Positions 17,585 through 25,042 of a stretch of DNA of 64,000 nt are shown piece by piece (position 1 is the first letter of the stretch; the number at the start of each line of letters is the position of its first letter). Position numbers and translations under genes: made by a program. The stretch comes from Ruegeria sp. 6PALISEP08 (GTDB lineage Bacteria > Pseudomonadota > Alphaproteobacteria > Rhodobacterales > Rhodobacteraceae): assembly GCF_001238295.1 (NCBI RefSeq), contig NZ_LGXZ01000009.1:62001-126000 (forward strand). Reading direction: 5' to 3'. The notes beneath the pieces were generated by a model. It saw only the letters and a list, made by a program, of their open reading frames with translations. It was not told where the DNA came from and did not search any database.

Positions 17585-18982
17585 ATGCCGCGCATGACGA
17601 CGAACCCGCCAAACCTCCGCCCCGACCTGGCGCCTGCCGCCCGGATCACCGAGACCCCCCATTCCAACCAGCCGACCATCGGCATGGTGTCGCTGGGTTG
17701 CCCAAAGGCGTTGGTTGACAGCGAACGCATCCTGACCCGACTTCGCGCCGAAGGATACGGCATTTCGCCCGATTACGCCGGGGCTGATGCCGTCATTGTG
17801 AACACCTGCGGGTTCCTCGACAGCGCCAAGGCGGAATCGCTGGACGCGATCGGAGAGGCGCTGGTTGAAAACGGCAAGGTCATCGTCACAGGATGCCTGG
17901 GAGCGGAACCGGATTACATTCGGGAACATCATCCCCGCATCATGGCCGTTACCGGACCGCATCAATACGAGCAAGTATTGGATGCGGTGCATGTCGCGGT
18001 TCCCCCCGCGCCCGATCCGTTTGTCGATCTGCTGCCAGCCAGCAGCGTGCAGTTGACCCCGCGCCACTATAGCTATCTGAAGATCTCGGAAGGCTGTAAT
18101 CATAAATGTAAGTTCTGCATCATCCCCGATATGCGTGGTAAACTGGCCAGCCGCCCGGCCCACGCCGTTCTACGCGAGGCGGAAAAGCTGGTCGATAACG
18201 GCGTGCGTGAGCTGCTGGTGATCTCGCAGGACACCTCGGCCTATGGGCTGGACCGGAAATATGATGTGAACCCGTGGAAAGACCGCGACGTGCGGAGCCA
18301 TATCACCGATCTGGCACGAGAACTGGGGCAGCTGGAGGCCTGGATACGCCTACACTACGTCTACCCCTACCCGCATGTGCGCGAGTTGATCCCGCTGATG
18401 GCCGATGCCGGGTGCAATGTGCTGCCTTACCTGGATATCCCCTTCCAACACGCCCACCCGGACGTTCTGAAACGTATGGCCCGCCCGGCTGCTGCGGCCA
18501 AAACGCTGGATGAAATCCAGGCCTGGCGCGACATCTGCCCGGACATCACCCTGCGATCGACCTTTATCGTCGGCTATCCCGGCGAGACCGAAGCCGAATT
18601 CCAGACCCTGCTGGACTGGATGGACGAAGCACGGCTCGATCGCGTCGGCTGCTTTCAGTACGAAAATGTGGACGGCGCGCGGTCGAACGACCTGCCCGAT
18701 CACGTCCCGGCCGAGGTCAAGCAAGAGCGCTGGGAACGTTTCATGGAAAAGGCGCAGGCGATTTCCGAGGCCAAACTGGCGGCCAAGGTCGGCCAGACCC
18801 TGCAGGTGATCGTGGATGAGGTCGATGACGAGGCCGCCACCTGCCGCACCAAGGCAGACGCGCCCGAGATTGACGGCAACCTGTTCATTGATGAAGGTTT
18901 CGAAGCCCTTAATCCCGGAGATATCGTCACGGTTGAGGTGGACGAAGCCGGAGAATACGATCTTTGGGGCAAGCTCGCTTAA
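17585..18982 (+). CDS. rimO: Ribosomal protein S12 methylthiotransferase RimO
   Basis: A radical-SAM enzyme that adds a methylthio group to the conserved Asp of ribosomal protein S12. At 465 residues it has three domains: an N-terminal UPF0004 domain with Cys39 ([12 protein letters not shown]), Cys75 and Cys104 for the auxiliary cluster; the radical SAM core with Cys171, Cys175 and Cys178 ([19 protein letters not shown]); and a C-terminal TRAM domain ([22 protein letters not shown]). The RimO-type [12 protein letters not shown] and [13 protein letters not shown] distinguish it from MiaB. The start may be the ATG at 17585 or the one three codons later. Confidence 0.95.
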   Translation: MPRMTTNPPNLRPDLAPAARITETPHSNQPTIGMVSLGCPKALVDSERILTRLRAEGYGISPDYAGADAVIVNTCGFLDSAKAESLDAIGEALVENGKVIVTGCLGAEPDYIREHHPRIMAVTGPHQYEQVLDAVHVAVPPAPDPFVDLLPASSVQLTPRHYSYLKISEGCNHKCKFCIIPDMRGKLASRPAHAVLREAEKLVDNGVRELLVISQDTSAYGLDRKYDVNPWKDRDVRSHITDLARELGQLEAWIRLHYVYPYPHVRELIPLMADAGCNVLPYLDIPFQHAHPDVLKRMARPAAAAKTLDEIQAWRDICPDITLRSTFIVGYPGETEAEFQTLLDWMDEARLDRVGCFQYENVDGARSNDLPDHVPAEVKQERWERFMEKAQAISEAKLAAKVGQTLQVIVDEVDDEAATCRTKADAPEIDGNLFIDEGFEALNPGDIVTVEVDEAGEYDLWGKLA

Positions 18983-19094
18983 GGCTATTCCGCCCACCCG
19001 TTTCACCGCAGATGGGCAAAGCGTGAAGCAAGTTTATTGGTCGAACACACAAAAAGACCCGATCTTAGACTGAAAGCCACCTACGGAGGGTTTC

Positions 19095-19454
19095 ATGTCT
19101 CGATACGTCAAACTTGTCCTGAACGGCGTGGTGTTCCTGATCGCCGCGTTATGTCTTGCAACGCCCTCTACCGCGCAAACTGCACCGGGCGGCCCCACCG
19201 GCTGGATCGCGGTCAGCGGCAAAAATTTCAGCCTTCAGAGTACCGGCCACCTCAAGATCAAGCGATATTATCTTGTGCCCAAATCCAAGGCACATGCCGA
19301 ACACCCGCAGGTGCACCACAAAAAGCATCCCAAAACACATCGCTTTCACACACCGAAACGGCGCGTGATCGGACATGTGCCTTATAGGCAGATCAAACGG
19401 CACAAGTTCAAATCGTTCAGGTTCAAGCACAAATACGGCTTCAAAAAATACTGA
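19095..19454 (+). CDS. Small secreted His/Lys-rich basic protein, unknown function
   Basis: A 119-residue precursor with a strong ribosome site (CGGAGGG, 5 nt before ATG). Residues 1-27 form a signal peptide (LVLNGVVFLIAALCLATPSTA). The mature protein starts with a short neutral part (GWIAVSGKNFSLQSTGH), then becomes extremely basic: about eleven His and many Lys/Arg in the last 70 residues (HHKKHPKTHRFH, RHKFKSFRFKHKYGFKKY). No domain is recognised. Possible roles are metal binding, or binding to anionic envelope polymers; neither is supported beyond composition. Two hairpins follow. The signal peptide and ribosome site make it a real gene; function is unassigned. Confidence 0.75.
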   Translation: MSRYVKLVLNGVVFLIAALCLATPSTAQTAPGGPTGWIAVSGKNFSLQSTGHLKIKRYYLVPKSKAHAEHPQVHHKKHPKTHRFHTPKRRVIGHVPYRQIKRHKFKSFRFKHKYGFKKY

Positions 19455-19488
19455 ACCGCCGAACGATGTGCGTTTGGTACAAACAGAA

Positions 19489-19507
19489 AGCCGCCTCAAA
19501 GGCGGCT
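19489..19507 (+). terminator. Short hairpin after the basic secreted protein gene
   Basis: A perfect 7 bp GC-rich stem (AGCCGCC / GGCGGCT) with loop TCAAA, 34 nt after the stop. No T tract follows; a weak terminator or mRNA 3'-end stabiliser is plausible. Confidence 0.5.
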
Positions 19508-19523
19508 GTCCATCGAACAATGT

Positions 19524-19551
19524 GCAGGCGGTCCGGTCATGGACCGCCTGC
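19524..19551. terminator. Hairpin after the small lipoprotein gene
   Basis: A perfect 11 bp stem (GCAGGCGGTCC / GGACCGCCTGC) with a 6 nt loop, directly downstream (minus strand) of the lipoprotein stop and between convergent genes. No T tract. Confidence 0.55.
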
Positions 19552-19558
19552 TAAAGGC

Positions 19559-19747
19559 TTATTGAGTAATCGGGTCACAGACCGTCTGGCCAGCCTCGGT
19601 TGTGGCAAGTTGATATCCGCCTGGGCAACTGGGTGTGCCGGCTTTGTCATAGCTGGGCTGTACATAAACAGGTGTCGGTTCTTCCTGCTGCGCGCAAGCA
19701 GTCAGGATCAGAGCAAATGCGCCAACGGCAGCGAGTTTCAGTTTCAT
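19559..19747 (-). CDS. Small lipoprotein, unknown function
   Basis: A 62-residue prolipoprotein from the ATG at 19747, with AGAGGA 8 nt upstream (a TTG three codons earlier is less likely). The lipobox is LILTAC, with the lipidated Cys near residue 18, so the mature part is about 45 residues: a Pro/Gln-rich start (AQQEEPTPVYVQPSYDK), then GTPSCPGGYQLATTEAGQTVCDP with two Cys that could form a disulfide. The window also encodes Lgt, the enzyme that would acylate it. Likely an outer-membrane-attached structural or accessory lipoprotein; no function is known to me. Confidence 0.8.
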   Translation of the reverse strand: MKLKLAAVGAFALILTACAQQEEPTPVYVQPSYDKAGTPSCPGGYQLATTEAGQTVCDPITQ

Positions 19748-19976
19748 GTCCGTCAATCCTCTATTACTTTTCTGATATTGCCCAGCTTTTCGGGGCCATA
19801 ACCAGAATACGGGCTGAACTTCGATCTGGCAACTGAATCGATCACGTCTTTGTGACTCAGGGCGAAACCATGCCAGTTCAGGCAGGAAAGGCTGATCTCT
19901 GCAGCCTCAAAGCTACTCTTTTGGCGGCTTTGATCTAAACTGTTGTCTCGACATCAGCCAAAGACGGAGAAGCCAT

Positions 19977-20219
19977 ATGTCAGACGCGCCAAACATTGCC
20001 CAGAAATCACCGTTTCCGGTCGAGGTTATCGAAGGGAAAACCTATTTTTGGTGCTCATGTGGAAAATCTTCGCGGCAACCGTTTTGTGACGGGTCCCACA
20101 AAGGCAGCGGGTTTGAGCCGTTGAAATACACCGCTGACACCAGCAAAAAGGTCTTTTTTTGTGGATGCAAACACAGCGCCAAGCAGCCTTTATGCGACGG
20201 CAGTCACAACAAGCTGTGA
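19977..20219 (+). CDS. Tandem CDGSH iron-sulfur domain protein
   Basis: An 80-residue protein consisting almost wholly of two CDGSH zinc-finger-type [2Fe-2S] motifs. The first has ligands Cys26, Cys28, Cys37 and His41 (CSCGKSSRQPFCDGSH); the second has Cys62, Cys64, Cys73 and His77 (CGCKHSAKQPLCDGSH). This matches the two-motif class (as in mitochondrial CISD3), where each Cys3His1 site holds a labile, redox-active 2Fe-2S cluster. The likely role is Fe-S or electron transfer, or redox sensing. It converges without a gap on a run of three Cys-containing DUF6455 genes. Confidence 0.93.
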   Translation: MSDAPNIAQKSPFPVEVIEGKTYFWCSCGKSSRQPFCDGSHKGSGFEPLKYTADTSKKVFFCGCKHSAKQPLCDGSHNKL

Positions 20220-20480
20220 TCAGGTTCTCAACCCATTCAAGGTCTCGGCATTTGCGCAGAATTCCGGGGCTTTGTTGGCCAAAGTCTTCTGATCTGCCAG
20301 CCACAAGGCACACTGCCCTTCGCAGTTCGAGGCGCGACAACGCGTGACCAATTCGGCGTAACCTTCGGGTGACAGGCGGCCCTCTGCCATCGCCTCGGTC
20401 AGGGAAATACCCATGCAACGCGAGACAGAGCGTGTAAGCCAGAAATGCTGTTCAATCTCGCCCAATGTGATCTGCGCCAT
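20220..20480 (-). CDS. DUF6455 family protein (copy 1 of 3)
   Basis: An 86-residue protein from the ATG at 20480. The ATG overlaps the stop of the upstream paralogue by one base (TGATG) and has GGAG 8 nt upstream, so translation is probably coupled. It is all-helical by eye, with four Cys: CRASNCEGQC near the middle and FCAN near the C-terminus. The other two copies have the same pattern, C-x2/3-C-x3/5-C then a distant Cys, suggesting a metal or Fe-S site. DUF6455 is a small alphaproteobacterial family without an assigned function. The gene abuts the CDGSH gene tail to tail. Confidence 0.82.
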   Translation of the reverse strand: MAQITLGEIEQHFWLTRSVSRCMGISLTEAMAEGRLSPEGYAELVTRCRASNCEGQCALWLADQKTLANKAPEFCANAETLNGLRT

Positions 20481-20749
20481 CACGCTTGCTCCAATTGTTG
20501 GGCCTTGAGAGCAGCGAATCGCTCTGTGTTCGGGCAGGTACTTGGTGCCTGTTCGATCTGATCACGCTGTTCCAGCCATTCCGGACAGTCATGGGCCCAC
20601 GCACAACCGCGACATTGCTGCACGATCTCGGCCCATTCTTCGTGGTTCAGATGCCCCTTGCGATATGCCACCGCCAAATCGGTTCCGGTGGCCTGACCCA
20701 TGCGCAGCACCAGACGCAGATGGGTCATGATATTGCCCAGTTGTGGCAT
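20480..20749 (-). CDS. DUF6455 family protein (copy 2 of 3)
   Basis: An 89-residue paralogue of its two neighbours. Order of features: an N-terminal helix (THLRLVLRMGQATGTDLAVAY), a turn (GHLNHEEWAEIV), the Cys cluster CRGCAWAHDCPEWL, and the final Cys in STCPNTERF. The start codon region has only a weak ribosome site (GAAAG). It lies 14 nt downstream of copy 3 and overlaps copy 1 by one base, so all three form one transcript. Function unknown; the conserved Cys pattern is the only mechanistic hint. Confidence 0.82.
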   Translation of the reverse strand: MPQLGNIMTHLRLVLRMGQATGTDLAVAYRKGHLNHEEWAEIVQQCRGCAWAHDCPEWLEQRDQIEQAPSTCPNTERFAALKAQQLEQA

Positions 20750-20763
20750 GGCATACTTTCAAT

Positions 20764-21015
20764 TCATGGCATAAGTTTATGGAGTAATTCCTGGTTCCGG
20801 CAATATTCCGGCGTCCCCTGTACGGCGGTTGCTTGACTCAGCAGAGCCTGACAATGCCCGGGGTTCGGACAATCCGTGCATCGCAATACCGCCTCGGATA
20901 TCTGGTCCACGGAAACCGAGCCGCCAATGGCAGCTTCTTCAAGATCGATGTCCAGCTTTCTGGCCATGTCGTCCACCAAACCGGCGTGGAGCCGCAAGGT
21001 CTCTCGAGTGGGCAT
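20764..21015 (-). CDS. DUF6455 family protein (copy 3 of 3, promoter-proximal)
   Basis: An 83-residue protein from the ATG at 21015, which has a strong AGGAAAGGA ribosome site; the track extension to 21045 is rejected. It shares the layout of its neighbours: LRLHAGLVDDMARKLDIDLEEAA, VSVDQISEAVLRC, the cluster CTDCPNPGHCQALL and a last Cys in EYCRNQELL. It is the first gene of the three-copy operon and has the best translation signal. The copies are clearly diverged, so the duplication is old or the copies have different partners. Confidence 0.82.
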   Translation of the reverse strand: MPTRETLRLHAGLVDDMARKLDIDLEEAAIGGSVSVDQISEAVLRCTDCPNPGHCQALLSQATAVQGTPEYCRNQELLHKLMP

Positions 21016-21083
21016 GTCGGTTCCTTTCCTTTCGCGCTTTGTCAAAAGGGTAGCGAATCTGCATCTTCAAACATTGACACAGG

Positions 21084-21452
21084 TCAAGATGCGACACCGA
21101 TGTGATCTAGATAAGCGCGGGTGGCGTCCTGAACCCTGCGAAACCGGTCCCCACCCAGTTTTTTGCCGCCATACCAGCGGGTGACAATGATCACGTGGTT
21201 CTGCAACCCCGCCCTTTCGATCATGCGCAGGATCACCATGCCTGCCCCACTTTCCCCGTCATCGGCCTTCAACGCGCCGGTCGGCAAATTTGCGGCCCAG
21301 GTGTTGTGGGTCGCTTTGGCATAGCTTTTGTCCGATTTCAGGTCATCCAGCACGGCATCAATCTCGGTTCGTGACGCTACGGTGGCCCCGGACACCGCAT
21401 ATTTCGAGCCTCGATCCGTCAGGATCACCCCCAAACGCACAAGACCGGTCAT
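21084..21452 (-). CDS. IMPACT/YigZ family protein (short form)
   Basis: A 122-residue protein matching the IMPACT N-terminal domain: AKATHNTWAAN, DDGESGAGMVILRMIE and VTRWYGGKKLGGDRF. E. coli YigZ is about 200 residues with a second UPF0029 domain; here only the first domain is present. The family is implicated in translation control in eukaryotes, while its bacterial role is unclear. The start overlaps the stop of the M48 protease gene by 4 nt (ATGA), so both are in one operon. Confidence 0.88.
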   Translation of the reverse strand: MTGLVRLGVILTDRGSKYAVSGATVASRTEIDAVLDDLKSDKSYAKATHNTWAANLPTGALKADDGESGAGMVILRMIERAGLQNHVIIVTRWYGGKKLGGDRFRRVQDATRAYLDHIGVAS

Positions 21453-22156
21453 TGTGTCAGGCCCAACTGTGCCGCCGTTTTGATCACAATCTGAACGCGC
21501 TGCGCATTTGGCGGGTGAGTTCCCAGAAACTTGTCGCCGGGGTCCGGAATCCGTTCAAAGAACTTCGCTCCAACCAGAGGATTGTATCCCGCATCGTATG
21601 TTATGATCGTTCCCAACTGGTCTGCCTCCAGCTCAAAATCCTTCAGATAAGCTTGAACACCAACCTTGGCCCCCAGCTTTTGCGCCTCTTCTATGGCGGC
21701 CGCATCACCGCCGCGCAACTGCTCTCGTCTACCAAACTCTGCTGCGCTGGCGCTGGCGTTCTCGCTTTGCCGGGCGATATGCCCCAAAACGTGATGCGCC
21801 GCTTCATGCCCCATGACAAAGGCAAGCTCATCGGCGTTCTGAGCAGATCGGATCATCGACCGCGTGAAAATGATCACTGGCTGCCCGTTCTCATCCAGTG
21901 TTTGAAACGCGTTGGCCTGGGCGCGCGGATTCAGATCGACAAGAACCCTGAACTCACAATTCTTGCGTCCAGGTTGTTTCAGACACTGCTTGCGTGCCTC
22001 GGCTCCGATGGCCTGACTAACCTGCTGAAAGGTCTGAATCTCAGGACCAGAACCTGGCTCATCCCTAACCCAATCTTCGGATGTTTGCACCCGCAGCGTA
22101 TCCTGCGCACAGGCCGCCAGCAGCAGGGACAACAGTAAAATAAAGCATCTGCGCAT
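21449..22156 (-). CDS. M48 family metalloprotease lipoprotein
   Basis: A 235-residue protein from the ATG at 22156, preceded by AAAGGA; the upstream extension to 22234 is rejected. The lipobox LLAAC places the lipidated Cys at residue 16. The zinc site is GHEAAHH (His117, Glu118, His121), and the third ligand is probably the Glu in KDFELEADQLG. This is the Oma1/BepA/LoiP-like M48 class, which degrades or helps assemble envelope proteins. A small disulfide-prone segment (CLKQPGRKNCEF) precedes the catalytic domain. It is coupled to the IMPACT gene. Confidence 0.92.
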   Translation of the reverse strand: MRRCFILLLSLLLAACAQDTLRVQTSEDWVRDEPGSGPEIQTFQQVSQAIGAEARKQCLKQPGRKNCEFRVLVDLNPRAQANAFQTLDENGQPVIIFTRSMIRSAQNADELAFVMGHEAAHHVLGHIARQSENASASAAEFGRREQLRGGDAAAIEEAQKLGAKVGVQAYLKDFELEADQLGTIITYDAGYNPLVGAKFFERIPDPGDKFLGTHPPNAQRVQIVIKTAAQLGLTQ

Positions 22157-22277
22157 GTCGCATCCTTTGGGCCAATCGGTCCGCCATTTCAACATAGTAC
22201 GCCCCATCCGGAGAGACCACATCACACCTGGCAAGGAACGGCTTGCATTGCGTCACCGTGGCTTGCACTGTGGCCCT

Positions 22278-22526
22278 ATGTTTTCGATTGAGCATGAATT
22301 CGACTCGACGGTCATTACACTTGTGGACGAAGGCGAAAAGCCTTTGCAGGAAGACGTTGTGATCAACAATTTCGCTGAATGCGTTACCCTTGAGCAATTG
22401 GACCCGCGCACTGAACAGGTTCAGAAGATCACCCTGTCACCGGAACAGGTGCGCGATCTGGCCGCCGCGCTGGATCTGCCCGAGGGCGTTTATCAGATAC
22501 GCGAAACCGGGCCTCAGGGGTCATAG
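22278..22526 (+). CDS. Conserved hypothetical protein, 82 residues
   Basis: An 82-residue acidic cytoplasmic protein started at the ATG at 22278 (FSIEHEFDSTVITLVDEG); the longer frame from 22155 runs through the divergent protease promoter and is rejected. It looks like a compact beta-rich N-terminus followed by a helix (SPEQVRDLAAALDLPEG). I do not recognise a family with a known function. No strong ribosome site is visible. Its stop overlaps the convergent DUF167 gene by 13 nt. The coding-like composition and balanced fold pattern support it being real. Confidence 0.65.
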   Translation: MFSIEHEFDSTVITLVDEGEKPLQEDVVINNFAECVTLEQLDPRTEQVQKITLSPEQVRDLAAALDLPEGVYQIRETGPQGS

Positions 22527-22789
22527 ACAAAGACCTTGTTCCGCGCGGTCTGCCCCTGTTTCAGAGTAAGCGTCGAGGGGGCAATACCAAGGCACTTGGC
22601 AAGCAATACCAGAACCGCCTGATTGGCTTTGCCGTTCTCGGGCGGGGCGGTCACGAACACCCTGATCTGATCTTCTTCACAGATCACCCGATCCCGTGCC
22701 GCCTTGGGCGTCACCTTTACGTTCAGTGTAGCCCCGACCTGTGTCAGCGCGCTGAGGTCGGGCAAGTCGCGCAGTTTGGGTTTTACCAT
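22514..22789 (-). CDS. DUF167 (YggU) family protein
   Basis: A 91-residue protein from the ATG at 22789, with AAGGGG upstream; the frame to 23266 is antisense to the nitroreductase gene. It matches the YggU/DUF167 fold: LNVKVTPKAARDRV, IRVFVTAPPENGKANQAVLVLLAKCLG, and a C-terminal LKQGQTARNKVF. The structure is known for the family, but the biochemical function is not. It is divergent from the nitroreductase gene. Confidence 0.9.
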   Translation of the reverse strand: MVKPKLRDLPDLSALTQVGATLNVKVTPKAARDRVICEEDQIRVFVTAPPENGKANQAVLVLLAKCLGIAPSTLTLKQGQTARNKVFVYDP

Positions 22790-22924
22790 AGCCACCCCTT
22801 TTTCTTCAAAGTCTTGCATGACAGGCGTCGGAATGAAAATGATCCACGCAATGCATCGGCACACCCTTGAAACGGGCAAGTTGCCGACCAAGATACAGAG
22901 TCGTGATGTAAAGGAAGTTAACAT

Positions 22925-23503
22925 ATGTCCCTGAAAAGCCCCGCCGCTCTGGAGTTTTTGCAGTCGCGCCGGTCCCGGCCCGCCAAGACACTGATCGCAC
23001 CGGCCCCGACACGGGACGAATTGCTGCCCTTGCTCACCGCTGCCGCGCGCAGCCCCGATCACGGTAAACTTGAGCCTTGGCGCTTTATCGTTCTGGAAAA
23101 AGGTTCCATGCCACGTTTGGCGACTTTGACCGAAGCATGTGGTCACAAGCTGGGAAAAAGCCCGGAAGACATCGCCAAAGCGCGAAGCCAGTTCGATTTG
23201 GGGCATCTGGCGGTTGCAGTCATCGAAGTGCAAAAACCGTCCGAAAAAATTCCTGCCATTGAACAAACCTATTCCGCAGGCGCGGTCTGCCTGGCCCTCC
23301 TGAACGCAGCGCTGGCAACGGGTTGGGGCGCGAATTGGCTGTCAGGCTGGCAAACACATGATCGCGACTTCTGCGTCGACGCATTTGGACTTGCAGAAAA
23401 CGAACGTGTGGCTGGGTTGATTCACATCGCAACCGAAGGAACAGCCCCGCCGGAACGCCCGCGACCCGACGTGGCGGCCTTGACGGAATGGGTCACGGAA
23501 TGA
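22925..23503 (+). CDS. Nitroreductase family protein (YdjA-like)
   Basis: A 192-residue FMN-dependent oxidoreductase of the small, YdjA-like nitroreductase group. Motifs: an N-terminal FLQSRRSRP FMN-phosphate segment, AAARSPDHGKLEPWRFIVLE, a central AGAVCLALLNAALATGWGANWLSGW, and a C-terminal GLIHIATEGTAPPERPRP. A good ribosome site (AAAGGAAG, 8 nt) precedes the ATG at 22925. The substrate is not predictable; relatives reduce nitro compounds or act on quinone-like electron acceptors. The following membrane protein overlaps by ATGA. Confidence 0.9.
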   Translation: MSLKSPAALEFLQSRRSRPAKTLIAPAPTRDELLPLLTAAARSPDHGKLEPWRFIVLEKGSMPRLATLTEACGHKLGKSPEDIAKARSQFDLGHLAVAVIEVQKPSEKIPAIEQTYSAGAVCLALLNAALATGWGANWLSGWQTHDRDFCVDAFGLAENERVAGLIHIATEGTAPPERPRPDVAALTEWVTE

Positions 23504-24198
23504 TCATCCTGAACGCCTTTTTCAGCGCACTTGGCCAGACCGGAGACCCTAAGTTTCGCGCCGTTTTGCTGCGCGGTGTGGGATTGACGATCCTACTTTT
23601 GATTGTTGCCTGTGCGGGGGCGATCTGGCTGATCAACTGGTTGTCGGGCAGTGAGATATCCCTGCCCTTCATCGGTGCCGTACCCTGGCTGAACGACGTT
23701 CTGAACTATTCCGGGATCGTACTGGTCCTGATCCTGCCCGTTTTTCTGATGGTGCCGGTCGCATCGGCCATCACCTCGATCTTTCTGGACGAGGTTGCAC
23801 AGGCGGTTGAGGACAAGCATTTTTCAGCTTTGCCGCCCGCACGGCGTATCCCGGTCTCAGAGGCGCTAATGGACGGCCTCAGTTTTCTTGGCGTTCTGAT
23901 TGTCGCAAACCTGCTGGCGCTGATCCTCTATGCGATTTTCACCCCGCTTGCGCCTTTCATCTTCTGGGCGATGAACGGATTCTTGCTGGGGCGGGAATAC
24001 TTCACCCTTGCAGCGATGCGTAGGATCGGGCGCGAAGGGGCTCGTAAACTACGCTCCAAACATTCGACAACGATCTGGGTGGCGGGCACATTGATGGCCA
24101 TTCCACTTTCAGTGCCGCTGGTGAACCTGGTGATCCCGATCATCGGGGCCGCCACGTTCACCCATATCTATCACGCCCTGTCAGACCAAAACGCCTGA
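23500..24198 (+). CDS. EI24 domain membrane protein (CysZ superfamily)
   Basis: A 232-residue integral membrane protein started at the ATG at 23500, which overlaps the nitroreductase stop as ATGA. It has about four to five strongly hydrophobic helices (GLTILLLIVACAGAIWLINW, IVLVLILPVFLMVPVA, LSFLGVLIVANLLALILYAI, and a C-terminal LMAIPLSVPLVNLVIPIIGAA). The signature GREYFTLAAMRRIG belongs to the EI24 superfamily that contains the sulfate permease CysZ. Sulfate transport is possible but unproven. It converges on the DUF1467 gene. Confidence 0.85.
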   Translation: MIILNAFFSALGQTGDPKFRAVLLRGVGLTILLLIVACAGAIWLINWLSGSEISLPFIGAVPWLNDVLNYSGIVLVLILPVFLMVPVASAITSIFLDEVAQAVEDKHFSALPPARRIPVSEALMDGLSFLGVLIVANLLALILYAIFTPLAPFIFWAMNGFLLGREYFTLAAMRRIGREGARKLRSKHSTTIWVAGTLMAIPLSVPLVNLVIPIIGAATFTHIYHALSDQNA

Positions 24199-24204
24199 AA
24201 AGGT

Positions 24205-24477
24205 TTACCTTTGCTCCAACTGGTTCAGCCAGTCGAAATCCCGCACCGAGATCACGCCCGAAAGAATGATCCCGGCAATAATCGCCCACAGAACCACGGA
24301 AATGCCGGTGGTGATCCACATCTTTTTTTTCATGTGATGCACTTCCGGCGCGCCCGCATGCGTGCCCGGAACGATCTCACCCAGATCACCCTGGGTCTTG
24401 ATGCGGATGGGCAGCACCACAAGCAGCGTCATAAACCAGATGACGGCAAACAATACCAGTGCGGCAGTAATGGTCAT
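24205..24477 (-). CDS. DUF1467 family membrane protein
   Basis: A 90-residue protein with two TM helices (LVLFAVIWFMTLLVVLPI and ITTGISVVLWAIIAGIILSGV), separated by a polar loop (RIKTQGDLGEIVPGTHAGAPE) typical of DUF1467. The function is unknown. It follows the methylmalonyl-CoA epimerase gene by 24 nt on the same strand, an arrangement I associate with this bacterial group. Confidence 0.88.
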   Translation of the reverse strand: MTITAALVLFAVIWFMTLLVVLPIRIKTQGDLGEIVPGTHAGAPEVHHMKKKMWITTGISVVLWAIIAGIILSGVISVRDFDWLNQLEQR

Positions 24478-24501
24478 TTCAGCCCCTCCGGGGTTGGGAA
24501 A

Positions 24502-24906
24502 TTACACCTGCTCCAGCTCGACCAGGCAGCCGTTGAAGTCTTTGGGATGCAGGAACAAAACCGGCTTTCCATGCGCCCCGATCTTGGGCTCGCCCGAGCC
24601 CAGAACGCGGGCACCAGTTGCTTTCAGATGATCACGGGCGGTTATGATGTCTTCGACTTCGTAACACAAATGGTGGATACCGCCCGAGGGGTTCTTTTCC
24701 AGGAATCCGTTGATCGGGCTGTCATCACCCAGCGGATATAGAAGCTCGATCTTGGTATTGGGCAATTCGATGAACACAACTGTGACGCCGTGATCCGGCT
24801 CATCCTGCGGTGCGCCGACATTGGCGCCCAGCGCATTGCGATATTGCGCTGAGGCGGCTTCAAGATCCGGCACGGCAATGGCGACGTGGTTCAGACGTCC
24901 AATCAT
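24502..24906 (-). CDS. mce: Methylmalonyl-CoA epimerase
   Basis: A 134-residue vicinal-oxygen-chelate (VOC) protein. It interconverts (R)- and (S)-methylmalonyl-CoA in propionyl-CoA assimilation to succinyl-CoA. It has two beta-alpha-beta modules: NHVAIAVPDLEAA with metal ligand His7, FIELPNTKIELLYPLGDDSPI, then GIHHLCYEVEDI (His78/79) and PVLFLHPKDFNGCLVELEQV with the C-terminal Glu. Length and motifs match Mce closely. DUF1467 follows on the same strand. Confidence 0.93.
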   Translation of the reverse strand: MIGRLNHVAIAVPDLEAASAQYRNALGANVGAPQDEPDHGVTVVFIELPNTKIELLYPLGDDSPINGFLEKNPSGGIHHLCYEVEDIITARDHLKATGARVLGSGEPKIGAHGKPVLFLHPKDFNGCLVELEQV

Positions 24907-24982
24907 GTCTCTCTCCTGCTGTCCTGCGTTGCAGGGGTTATGGGGGCTGATCCGTCAAAGGACAAGTGCGCCAAATCGCGCG

Positions 24983-24997
24983 TTAACGTCGTGTTAG
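24983..24997 (+). promoter_or_regulatory. Candidate CtrA-type box upstream of the response regulator
   Basis: TTAA-N7-TTAG, matching 7 of 8 positions of the CtrA half-site pair TTAA-N7-TTAA, 46 nt before the response-regulator ATG. CtrA controls signalling and motility genes in many Rhodobacteraceae. A single 8-position match may be chance. Confidence 0.35.
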
Positions 24998-25042
24998 CCA
25001 GAAGTTCCTAGCGTGAGGCATCTGCTGGATAGGAGAGCTGCC

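Noticed and set aside
22514-23266. Long version of the DUF167 gene
   Set aside because: The extra N-terminus is antisense to the nitroreductase gene; the ATG at 22789 has a good ribosome site and fits the family.
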